Assembly: GCA_003254885.1 (NCBI GenBank)
Contig: QANT01007153.1
Span: 62,001-126,000 of the forward strand
Origin: Purshia tridentata
Taxonomy: Eukaryota; Streptophyta; Magnoliopsida; Rosales; Rosaceae
Reading direction: 5' to 3'
DNA: 64,000 bases
The position numbers were made by a program, and so were the translations under genes. The first letter of the stretch is position 1; every line of letters begins with the position of its first letter. The notes under the pieces were generated by a model, which was not told the DNA's origin, made no database searches, and was given only the letters and a program-made list of their open reading frames with translations. This document shows positions 24,178 to 34,270 of the stretch, piece by piece.

Positions 24178-26768
24178 CCCCAGTTGATCAAATCCCAAAC
24201 TACATTCACCAGGAAATTGAAAAAAATAAAAAATTTAATTTACAAAAAAAGGACCAATTTTTCTTTTAAGGAATTTCAGGAAAGTGTTTTCCATAATAAT
24301 ATATAAGAAATGACAGCTAAGAGACGGAAAAAGAAACTCTGAGGAAATGGAATTTAAAGGGAATTGAGAATGTGGACTGCGAATTTGAAAAATGAGGGTT
24401 TTTTATTTAGGGGAAGCGAGGGAAGAGAGAGTGTGAAAGGACAGTCGGTGAGAGAGGAAGGAGCTGGGCAAACAAGTTGTGTTTTACGCATTTGTCCACA
24501 CAATTTGGAACAATGACATTTGTGTCGCAAGTCCCAAGGCCAGCTCGCCAACTCTTCTTTCCTTTTTGGTAAATCAAGTCAAAGCCTTAACCTTTTACTC
24601 AACCCACAAATACTTGTTGGACGGTTTAAGTTCAGATTGAAACTCTTCATTTTTTATATTACTTATCAAAACAAGTATTTTGGAAGAGGTTGGGGTGATC
24701 TAGGTACTTCTTAAGTGTGACATAAGTATTGTCCAAATATTATTTGCAAAATAGTGTTTTACAGTTATCAATTTGTCATGTGTGTACATGAATGAAAATG
24801 GGAAGCTTTTATGTTTTCTATGAACTGGAAAGTTACTTTCTAATGTATCATCTCTTTTATTTTTTTAGAAATGAAAAATCTCATATAAAATAATACATTC
24901 TCTCGAATATAATACGTATAAAAATGTGAATATTTAAGATATTGTAAATGGTTCTATGTTTATTATTTATCACTTAATGATATGTGTGAGTTGAGTTTCT
25001 TTATTTAGGAATGTAAATATTAAGTTCACATTCATTGTCATAATGTGTTTGGAACTTTGGATTGGAGTTATCTTGTGAAAGAAATATTGGAATGGAATAG
25101 AATTAATAGATTGAGTGGAAAATTATGATGTGGGGACTGGGGATGTGGTTGGTAAAAGATTGGGTGCCCGGATCCCCTGTATTGGAGTGTATTTAAGTAA
25201 CCTATACCACTCTACCACAAATGTTCAACAAGCTACACGTTAGTATGGTAGGAAGTTAGGAAATCTCTTTAAAATATGAATAGAGGGAGTGACAGGTGAC
25301 CAAATCTATGATGCTGTTATCTTTCTGGTCCCATAAATAATATATATTTGGAAATATATAAATATATATGTAATATAATACAAAACACACTTCAGAATAG
25401 TGTTGGGTATTATGAGTAGATCAGATCAAATATATGGTCTAGCTAGTGCCTACTGGTATTGGTTTAATTAGTGTTCTATTCTCGATGGTATTGCTATATA
25501 ATTGTTTTTTGTTAATATCAAATTTCTTTAATGTTTATAGTAATTTCATCATTATAAGTAAGGCAAGGCAATTATCATTTAATTAATGCAATTAGCCGTC
25601 CTTCTCTGCCATTGTTCATTATTAAAAGATAACAACTTTCCCCATGGTAAAAACAAAAACATTGAGAAAACCACAGTCAAATTATGAAATAAACAAACTT
25701 CAAAAACATTCTTAAAAAGACAAAGCAAATCCCTTTATTCTAGGAGAAGACCATCTGGTGTTGGAATAACTTCTAGGCAAAGATAAACTTTTTAAAATTT
25801 TTCTATTCTTATTTTAAGAAACACACACCGATTAGCTAATCCCATCTGACAGATTGGAATCTCTGCAAATAAAAATAGCACGCAAATCCAACCAAAAGCT
25901 TTAACTTTCACGCACTAAAATTAAGATTATCATAATACTTGACCTGAACTCAACCTTTCCATTAAATGGTAATTTAACTGTTCCTCAAATCTAACCTCTC
26001 AAAAAGTTATCCTTTTGTCTTTTTGCCGGCAGCACACTTCATCAGTATGCTAATGTAACCATGAACAGTTCACAATCATATGTTTCAGCTAAAACGTGAG
26101 CTGAATTTTCCTCAAATCTGAGACCGACCCATTTCACCCAACCAAGTATCCATGTCCTCGAATGGTCCAGTGTCAAAAAGCTCCAAGTAATGATAGATGA
26201 AAAGTTGGTTTCTTTGCTAAAAAGCATCACATTATTGGTGCGCTTTATCTGAAGGAAGTTTCCTTGAGTTTGAGCTTCACTAATGGAGTCGTTATTGGTA
26301 AATTTTTAGTTGTGGAGCTTAGTTTTCATCTGAGTTAGCCTTGTTTTTATTAAACAGTGTATGGGTTGCTTCTGATTTAGTTCTTCACGTAACTGATTCT
26401 TGAAATCTAGAATTTTATTTTTTTTCGATTTTATTTGTGTTAATTTTCAACTGGTTTGTCCATATTTGTCTTGAATTTTGTTTGGGCAGCCTTATATATG
26501 CTCTGCTTTTATGTTTGGCCCTGGTAGTAGGTGAAAAGCCTTTTATTCTTGACGTAATGAATTAGTCTTTTGATGTTATTCTTGAATTTGAGATCTGAAA
26601 TTGTTACTATTGATTCTGTTTCTCATCAGATTATGTAATTGCTAACTTTCTTAGGAACATGCTAAGTGTCAGGACTCTAGCTGCTTCTCATCCAAAAGTT
26701 TCTGTCTCTTTTTGCAGTTGATTTAAATTAGCTGGGCTGGTAGCAAGACTGCTGCAATTGATTTTCCT
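24178..26768. other. SCAPER / GH79 divergent intergenic region
   Basis: The left part, to about 24.5 kb, is 5' leader and promoter of the SCAPER-like gene, with purine-rich leader sequence. The right part, from about 26.2 kb, looks like the GH79 5' UTR, probably with an intron ending at the TTTTTGCAG near 26717. The middle, about 24.7-26.0 kb, is AT-rich and I see no gene in it. Confidence 0.5.
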
Positions 26769-29700
26769 ATGGAACTCTGCCTCTCCTTGATTCTCTGTCT
26801 GGTTTCTCTCCCTGCAATTTTGGCTCTAGATGTTGGAAATACTAAAATTGTAGTTGATGGGACTTTAGCTGTTGCACATATTGATAACAATTTTATCTGT
26901 GCCACTGTTGATTGGTGGCCTCATGACAAGTGCGACTACAACCACTGCCCATGGGGATCCGCATCTGCGTTAAATTTGGTAAACATTCAGAGACACCTCT
27001 GTGTATGCCTTTCCTTTTTTCTTTTTATGCCAAAGTGTAAGAAAATCAGATTAAATTAACACGATGTGGGTTTCTTTTTTTTTCAGAACTTGTCGCATCC
27101 TTTGCTTGCCAAGTCAATCCAAGGTTTTTCTATCTGTATTAATAAGTTTGCATCATATGGCATTATGGCATGTTAGTTATATAATTTATGATTGAGTATC
27201 ATTTAGAATAGATGAATTAAAGTCTTCTACGTATATTTGTTGTAATAACTTTATCTGCAAAATGAATTTACTCTTCTACACTGGTGGCTGGATAGCTTTC
27301 GATCAGTTGAGAATCAGAATTGGAGGTTCCTTGCAAGACCGACTGTTGTACGACGTAGGAAATTTAAAATATCCTTGCCATCCTTTCAGAAAGCAGAAAA
27401 ATGGGATGTTTGGATTTTCTAGAGGATGTTTACCTATGAGTAGATGGGATGAGCTGAACCAATTTTTCAGTAAGACAGGGTAAGATATTATGAACTGTCC
27501 ACACTCTTTCCAAATTTGAAATAAGACAAAAAGAGTGGGTTCGTTGCTCAGAATTATGTAATCTATGCTTGATTATTTTGATAGGGTCTTCTGAGGAACT
27601 ATGTTTTTGTCTATCCTAAAAACTATTGGGACAATCTCTAATTGGTTAGATTGCTAAAGCTTTCTTCAGAGTTCAAGTGACTTCCATTGGTCATTTTATT
27701 CAAAAATTCATTTCAGATAGTCTTTTTTATTTTAAAGAAACTCCTATGAAGCATAAAAGCCCTTGTTTAGATGCTTTCTTATTTGCCTTGTAAAGACCTT
27801 TTAATACGGCTTTATCTACATCAGCATTAGTGTTTGGTTGCAACTGTACAGGTTTTCCGATTTTTCTGTTTCTCTTGTCAGATTAAGCATTTTTAAGTGT
27901 GTGTCAGGTTTTCCTTTTAAGCTTTTCATCAATCATACTCTGAATTTACAAGATTTCTTGGCATTATATGTTGGATGACATTGAATGTTGGAATTTACAT
28001 CTGCAAGTAAATTGTTTCAAGCGGGGAAAACGGTAGAAGGGGGGAGGAATTGCAGGCTTTCTTGTGGTGTGACCTCTGATATTTATCTTTCATTTTCAGG
28101 TCCATGGTCACATTTAGCCTGAATGCACTGTTGGGGAGGCGACACAACAGCGGGGTTGCTTGGGTAGGAGATTGGGACTCTAGCAACACTTATGATTTTA
28201 TTAATTATACTGTTTCAAAGGGATACCAGATAGATTCATGGGAATTTGGTACGGAACAATAGACGAATCTCTTTTTCTTTCTACTCATTCTATTTCTGCT
28301 TAACTTCTATTTGTCTATCTTGCTGTAGGTAATGAGCTCAGTGGTAGCGGTGTTGGAGCTAGTGTTGGAGCTGAACAATATGGAAAAGACTTGATCAAGC
28401 TTAAGGGCATCATCAACCAGTTGTACAATGAGTCCCACACTAAACCTGCACTTGTTGCACCTGGAGGATTCTATGACCAAACGTGGTTTGCCAAGCTTCT
28501 TAAGGTTTCTGGTTCAGGCATAGTTGATATTATCACTCAGCATATCTACAATTTGGGTCCAGGTAAGTTAGTGCGTAAAACTTTTAATAACTGCACAGTT
28601 TATAATTTTCTATATATGCTTTTATAGTAGTATTGTTAGGTTAAAAATACTTACACAGAGGAGTCCCATATGCATAGATTATTTTCCAGTGTCTTCATTG
28701 CTTTGCATTTTCCTTTTCTTTTTTCTTTTTTCTTCTTTCAATGTGGAGCTGAGTTTTATGCTAGTCTTGTTGAATAATTACAAGGACATATCACAATTAT
28801 ATAATGGTTTAATGTGTAACTGATTTGTATGTTAGCCTTGTTCAGTACCATTTAAAATCTTCTGTATTTGTTGGTCCTATTTCCCCTGTGCTTTGACAAT
28901 TCAGCTCCGATTATCAGGTGTTGATCCCAATTTGGTGAAGAAAATATTGGATCCCCATTACTTGGACCATATATCTGGGACATTCCACGATCTTGAACAA
29001 ACCGTGAAAAAGAACGGTCCTTGGGCTTCTATATGGGTTGGAGAGTCTGGAGGGGCCTATAACAGCGGTGGTCATAATGTGTCTGATACATTTGTGAACA
29101 GCTTTTGGTAATCTTGGTTGCTACACCGCTTGCAACATTGTCTGTTATCATTTCAAGCTTTTGATTGCAGAAAAAGAGCAATTCATCATTGTTTAATGTT
29201 TCTCTGTAATTAACTAACTATGATTTCTACATATGCATTTTAGGTACTTGGATCAGCTTGGAATGTCAGCCACGTACAGTACCCGAGTATATTGCAGGCA
29301 GACTCTAATTGGTGGGAACTATGGTCTCCTCAACAGAACCTCATTTGTTCCTAACCCTGATTACTACAGGTAAAGCATGGGTGGGGGGTATAAGAAGGAT
29401 TTTCTTTTCCTTGATATAATTATCAAATCCTGAATTTTGATTTTTATGTTTCTCTGATTTTTTATTCTGAACAGTGCACTTCTATGGCATCGACTTATGG
29501 GACAAGTTGTCCTTTCTGTTAACAACCATGGTTCATCAGATTTACGTGCTTATGCCCATTGTTCGAAACGAAGAGTAAGTCTGTATTATGCTAAGCTTAT
29601 AGGCAGTAATCTTGAATACTTAACTGAATTCCAAGTTTTTCGTGTTCTTCGAATCCATTGATCTTACTACTAGCAGTTTTTAACTCTTTTCATGATATTG

Positions 29701-30099
29701 TTGCAGACGGGTATAACTCTACTCCTCATCAATTTAAGCAATCAGACTGATTTCATTGTCAATGTTGACAATGTTTTGGAATCCAATTTGGTTGCTAAAG
29801 CGAAACATAGTCCAAAAGAAAGTTCTTTCAGGCATGGTCTTAAGAGAACGGTTTCTTGGGTTGGACGCAAAGCATCAGATGGTCCATTGTACAGGGAAGA
29901 ATACCACTTGACTCCGAAAGACGGGCATCTTACAAGCAAAACCATGGTTCTCAATGGAACTCCATTGAAGGTTACCGAGGATGGAAACATCCCGGAACTC
30001 GAACCCAAACGTGTGGACGAGAATTCTCCAATATCCATCACCCCTTTGTCCATCAAGTTTGTGGTGTTACCTAACTTTGCTGCTCCAGCTTGTGCATGA
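26769..30099 (+). CDS. Heparanase-like glucuronidase, GH79 (AtGUS type)
   Basis: Secreted retaining glycosidase, predicted to remove glucuronic acid from arabinogalactan proteins in the cell wall. Nine exons give 540 residues, the usual family length: 26769-26978, 27087-27123, 27296-27479, 28100-28248, 28329-28562, 28918-29107, 29244-29369, 29475-29574 and 29707-30099. Residues 1-20 are a signal peptide. The acid/base is Glu196 in SWEFGNELSGSG and the nucleophile Glu314 in SIWVGESGGAYNSGG. Their 118-residue spacing equals that of the human heparanase pair (225 and 343). Exon 6 must start after TTATCAG at 28917: an upstream AG near 28904 would bring a stop into frame. ISD11 follows 420 bp downstream on the same strand. 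Confidence 0.95.
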
Positions 30100-30427
30100 T
30101 TTCTCTGTACTCAACCCTAAGAACTTCTATTTAATTGTTAGCACACGGAGTTGCAGAATTTGTGATCAAACGGCAATTGTTAATTCTGTGCATGAATAAG
30201 AAGAAGAAAAGAGTTCATAATAAGTTTTTGATGTTCATATGCTCTGTAATCTTCTACTCATCTGGATTCCATTCCATATGATAGTTATTCATCACTTATC
30301 AGCAAATAAAATGATTTTTGTGTAATTTAATTATTGTTATTATTGAGTTTTGAGAATTTAGGGTTAATATGTAACAAAACAAATTAGGAACTATACCAAG
30401 TTTACTCTCAAAAGAAGTTCTCTGATT

Positions 30428-30445
30428 AAACGACATGTCGTTTAC
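30428..30445. promoter_or_regulatory. 18-bp perfect palindrome before ISD11
   Basis: TAAACGACATGTCGTTTA is a perfect inverted repeat 74 bases before the ISD11 start codon. It belongs to the AAACGAC..GTCGTTT type of motif that I recall as common in plant proximal promoters. A dimeric factor-binding site is the simplest reading, but this is inference. Confidence 0.5.
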
Positions 30446-30518
30446 TACTTTTTTAAGGCGAAGAACGCGTAGTTTTTTTTTTAAGGTAAAGGCCCAGAAC
30501 CACACAACTCTCTTCGAA

Positions 30519-30794
30519 ATGGCGTCGACCCCAACAAAAGCGGAGGTACTGAGGCTGTTCCGGTCGCTGCTGCGCACAGGCAGGCAGTTCGGCGACTACA
30601 ACATTAGAGAGTACACGAAGCGCCGCACCGTCGACGCCTTTCTCCACAACAAGTCCGTCTCGGAGCCCTCTCGTCTTGCTTCAGCCTACTCTGACGGTAA
30701 GGCCCAGTTGGAGGTCGCTCAGAGGCAGGCCATGGTCTACAAGCTCTATGCCCCCAACCTCACCAGCATCATGGACCTCAAACCCATCAACTGA
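30519..30794 (+). CDS. ISD11: LYR-motif protein ISD11 (LYRM4-like)
   Basis: Small mitochondrial partner that stabilises the cysteine desulfurase NFS1 for iron-sulfur cluster assembly. A single exon encodes 91 residues, the family's usual size. The LYR-type motif appears as LFRSLLR near residue 13, followed by the conserved YNIREYTKRRTVDAF block and a helical C-terminus (QAMVYKLYAP). I chose the ATG at 30519, not the in-frame one at 30435, because family proteins begin 10-15 residues before the LYR helix and the longer start adds a basic stretch unlike the family. Its 3' end faces the SNAP33-type gene. Confidence 0.93.
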   Translation: MASTPTKAEVLRLFRSLLRTGRQFGDYNIREYTKRRTVDAFLHNKSVSEPSRLASAYSDGKAQLEVAQRQAMVYKLYAPNLTSIMDLKPIN

Positions 30795-31378
30795 AAGTCA
30801 AAACTATCTATTACTTTCACAACAACAATAAACCGCTGCTATTTGGTGTACCTTGTGATTTTTCTTTTAGTGGGTTGTTTTTCTTTTTGCTTTCCTTCTT
30901 CTTTTTTGTTGGGTGATGTTGGTTGGAGATTTACAGTGTACTGGTATTATAATGATGAATTGATAATATGGGTTCTGGGTTTTATTGAGATATTCTTCAT
31001 TGCAATTTCATTACTTTGGTTGCTAAGTGGTGTAGAGCTGAGCTTTGAGTTTTCAGTTTTACATAGGCTTATACCTTTCCTCAATATCTCATTGGGGGGA
31101 CAAAAAGAAGGCATTCAACTGTGCAATAAAGCCAGAGCATGAACACTATAAAGCAAGAAATATTAGGCAGTCAAATTGCATATGGCTCTACATGACAACA
31201 CATTCATCTTATGTAAAAGTTTCCATTATTAATGCATTAATCTGGTCAGCTTTGTTTGAAGAAAATTGTGTAAAGAATCAAGATACACGAAATAATGTCT
31301 AAATCGAGATCCACAACTGCCAAAAACAAAAGAAAAAGGGATCGGGGTACTGGAAAAGCTAACTGACAACCCAGCATT
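30795..31378. other. ISD11 / SNAP convergent 3' flank
   Basis: 584 bp between two converging stop codons. It is T-rich on the left (ISD11 3' UTR) and should hold the 3' UTR of the SNARE gene on the right. The open frames at 30843-31302 are low in complexity and show no family signal. Confidence 0.55.
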
Positions 31379-33134
31379 CTACTTTCCAAGCAAACGGCGA
31401 CCACGTTGATTAGCATCTCTGACACGGACATTTAGTTCATCAGCGTCATCATAGAGATGATCCAGAGCTTTGTTATGCCTGCAATTATCATGGAGAGTAA
31501 TTAGAATTACATATAGTTTTATGTTGCCTTGAGAAGATTCATACTGTATAAGTAAATAGATGATGACCAACGATAACCAACATAATATAAAATTAATGGA
31601 AAGATAACCAACCTCTCAATTTCAGACCCCATATCAATGGCCATATCCTTCAGTTCTCCCAACAGATTACTTAAATCTGACAATCCATCATCTTGCTTCA
31701 CCTTCTCTTCCTGTATATGCCAATACGCAATATGAGATAAAATGGTCCATACCTTATCACAATCTGGAAACTACAAGGAAAATGAAATGAATCACATATG
31801 ATTTCTGGTATTAGAAAGCTTGTGATTCCTTGCATTATTTTCTTTTCACCCCAGGGGAAGCAGTGTACACTGTCTACATAGCAATTGGTAATAACGAATA
31901 CAAACCTCAACTTTCTGAAAGGCATTGGTGGGTCCAGGAGCTGGCGTTCGTGTATTTGACCGTCCCTTGGGTGCAGGAGTCAGTCCCAACTTCTCCCTCT
32001 GCTCCAAGTGGCCGCCCTTTCTGACTACATCATCTGCATAAAGCAAGTAATTCAAATGTCGAAAAAACAAAGACAAGAAAAAAAAAAAAAAAAGGAGAGA
32101 GCAGAGCAATTTTTTTTCCAACATTTTGAGAAGATTTTATTTTTCCAGGAACAACAATGACCACATAAGTCATGGACAGAAAATAAGGCAAACTAACCTC
32201 TTGTTATGACAGGGCCACTTATTGGGCGAGTCTTCTTTGGCTTCCAAGTCTTAGAGAACATTCCCCCAAGACTTCCCAGAAGCTTTTCACCCTGAAATAA
32301 GAAATTTATGAAATTGTTCATTTTACTGCATAAGATCATATATTCCAAAAACAAAAGTAACAAAACCATAGGAGTTGTTGAACGAGGACTACAGAACCAA
32401 AAGCAGCATATTTCTTGGTGAATAGAAGAGTATAATGTAGGAAGCTACTGTAAAAGTCTTAAAAATTTATCAGCAATTTCAAAATTAAGAGTACTTGAGG
32501 ATACACACTACATATATCATCACCGACACAAAAATTGGCTTGTTAATGGTCCATACATGCCTAAATCATTTCATAGAATTCATCAAAGGTTATATTGACC
32601 AACTCCATTCATATTGGGAACATAATACTTTCAAGTGTTATCCTTTCCTATTTTTAGAATCTTGAAGAATATAATTTCAATCTGATAAGAAAACCATACC
32701 CGAGTAAGATCCTGATCCATGTCGACAGCAACCATGTGGGTCCTAGTGATTTGCTCGCCCTGCTGATGCAATGTGACCAAAGTCTTGGTAGCATCCTCTC
32801 TTATTTCTTCAGCAATTTTCAGGCAGCCATTGACTGCTTTTGTAGTCTCCTCAGCCTTGTACACTGCATAGTTCTCTAACTCTTGCACTGATTGGTTCTC
32901 TACTCCTCCTGAATCATGGAAATCATTCTTGTACTTGTTTCTCTCTGTCAAATTATTCTTGTATGAATACGAAGCAAAGTTCTCTTCTCCTTGATAATCA
33001 TCAAAAGGATTGGTGTTCACATTCTGTCCAACTAGTGCAGGTTTCAAAGGGCTTGAGCCAGTGGAAGCAGAATATGCATGGTCCACTGAGTTATGTTTAG
33101 CAGCCTTTAACGGAGATTTCTTTGAACCAAACAT
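31379..33134 (-). CDS. SNAP33-type Qbc-SNARE
   Basis: Membrane-fusion protein supplying two helices to a SNARE complex, with syntaxin and VAMP partners at the plasma membrane or cell plate. Five exons give 284 residues: 32700-33134, 32198-32291, 31906-32033, 31613-31710 and 31379-31478. The start MFGSKKSP fits the family N-terminus; an NPFDDY motif follows. The first (Qb) helix keeps its zero-layer Gln125 in TLHQQGEQ. The second (Qc) helix reads EIERHNKALDHL, so the position equivalent to SNAP-25 Gln174 is His253. The C-terminus ANQRGRRLLGK is typical. A 5' UTR intron appears to run from 33236 to 34270. Arabidopsis has several paralogues (SNAP29/30/33), and I cannot choose a one-to-one orthologue. 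Confidence 0.92.
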
Positions 33135-33235
33135 TTTTAGGACAGCAAATAGGTACAGTTTAGTTAGGCCGTCAATGGGGTATAAGATCTTGAAAAATGG
33201 TACTTTAAAAATCTGTACAGCGATCAACAGCAGTC

Positions 33236-34270
33236 CTGGAAAAACAAATAAGAACAATATGTGAGACTATGTTGGAAATATGAAAAAACATCAAATCTCA
33301 GACGGGCCAATTTAGCAAAATTGTTTAAAACCTTCAAGACAAAACGAAAGCTGGGTAGTACAGAAAAGAAAAGAGATGAATAAAGGTTGTCTCAATTCCT
33401 AAAAGGGTACCCTGATTCGTGCAACCAGAAGGTATTATGAGAACTTTGACTAAGAAAACTCTTAAAGAGGACAAAAGCAAACCAAAAACAATAGTCATAT
33501 TTAACCACAACCTAACACACAACAAACCCATTTCTTTCCCACACAGAGCAGCAGTTGAGGTGTCTCTTAAATATAGGGTGCAAGAATACTCTTAACGAAA
33601 AAACTTTCCAAGGCTACATCGTGCCGTTAGCTCTCAATCAAGCTTCGGTTGGTTTTTGTAAAGCTCTCCTCGAAGAGTTAATGCTCTACAGATAGAGCAC
33701 TACAATGGAGGTAACCATGTGCGATTTAGGTTTGAGTTGCTCAGTTTGGTTGCTAAGAAAATGCAAGGAAAAGAATCATACTCTAGAACAACTTTTCATT
33801 ATTTGGTATCCCAGAAAACTAAACCATTTGACTTGGTTGACTTGACCTTCTCCATTACTTAACAATAACTTAACAACCCAAACTAAACAAACAAAAGAAT
33901 CCAAATTGCCCTTTCCTTCTTCTTTTCCTCCATTTTCTCATCGACCAAACAGAGAAGATGAATAAAGAAAATCAAAAACCCATCTAGAGATTGCCACAAA
34001 TGGGCACTTGAAATCGATAGAGACAGTCCAAAACCAATTTTACGAGAGGATCAAACAATAAAAAAAAAATTGGGTCTTGTTTGCACAGCCCGAAATACAA
34101 GAAGATGCAAAGAAAATAGTAAGTGAAGTTGACCGTTGGATAACAACAAGAAAAAGAACAAAACATGAGAAGCCAGAGAAAACCCAAGTGGAAAAATAGA
34201 TGATAATCAAAACGCAGAGACAGAATCCAAGAAAAACAATTAAAGAAAAGAATTAACAGGATTTAGGTAC
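33236..34270 (-). other. Probable 5' UTR intron of the SNAP33-type gene
   Basis: On the minus strand a donor (CAG before GTACCT, at 34271/34270) and an acceptor (CCAG at 33236-33239) bound a 1,035-bp AT-rich segment before the start codon. Leader introns are common in this kind of plant gene. Parts of this segment recur near 35.7-36.0 kb. Confidence 0.5.

Noticed and set aside
28893-28917. Earlier acceptor for GH79 exon 6 at the AATTCAG near 28904
   Set aside because: Using it brings a TGA into frame after six codons; the acceptor at 28917 continues the conserved protein.
33135-33257. 41-residue N-terminal extension of the SNARE (MFLFVFPGLLL...)
   Set aside because: It crosses an apparent 5' UTR intron boundary at 33235/33236, and MFGSKKSP is the family start. 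A membrane segment before a Qbc-SNARE is not expected.
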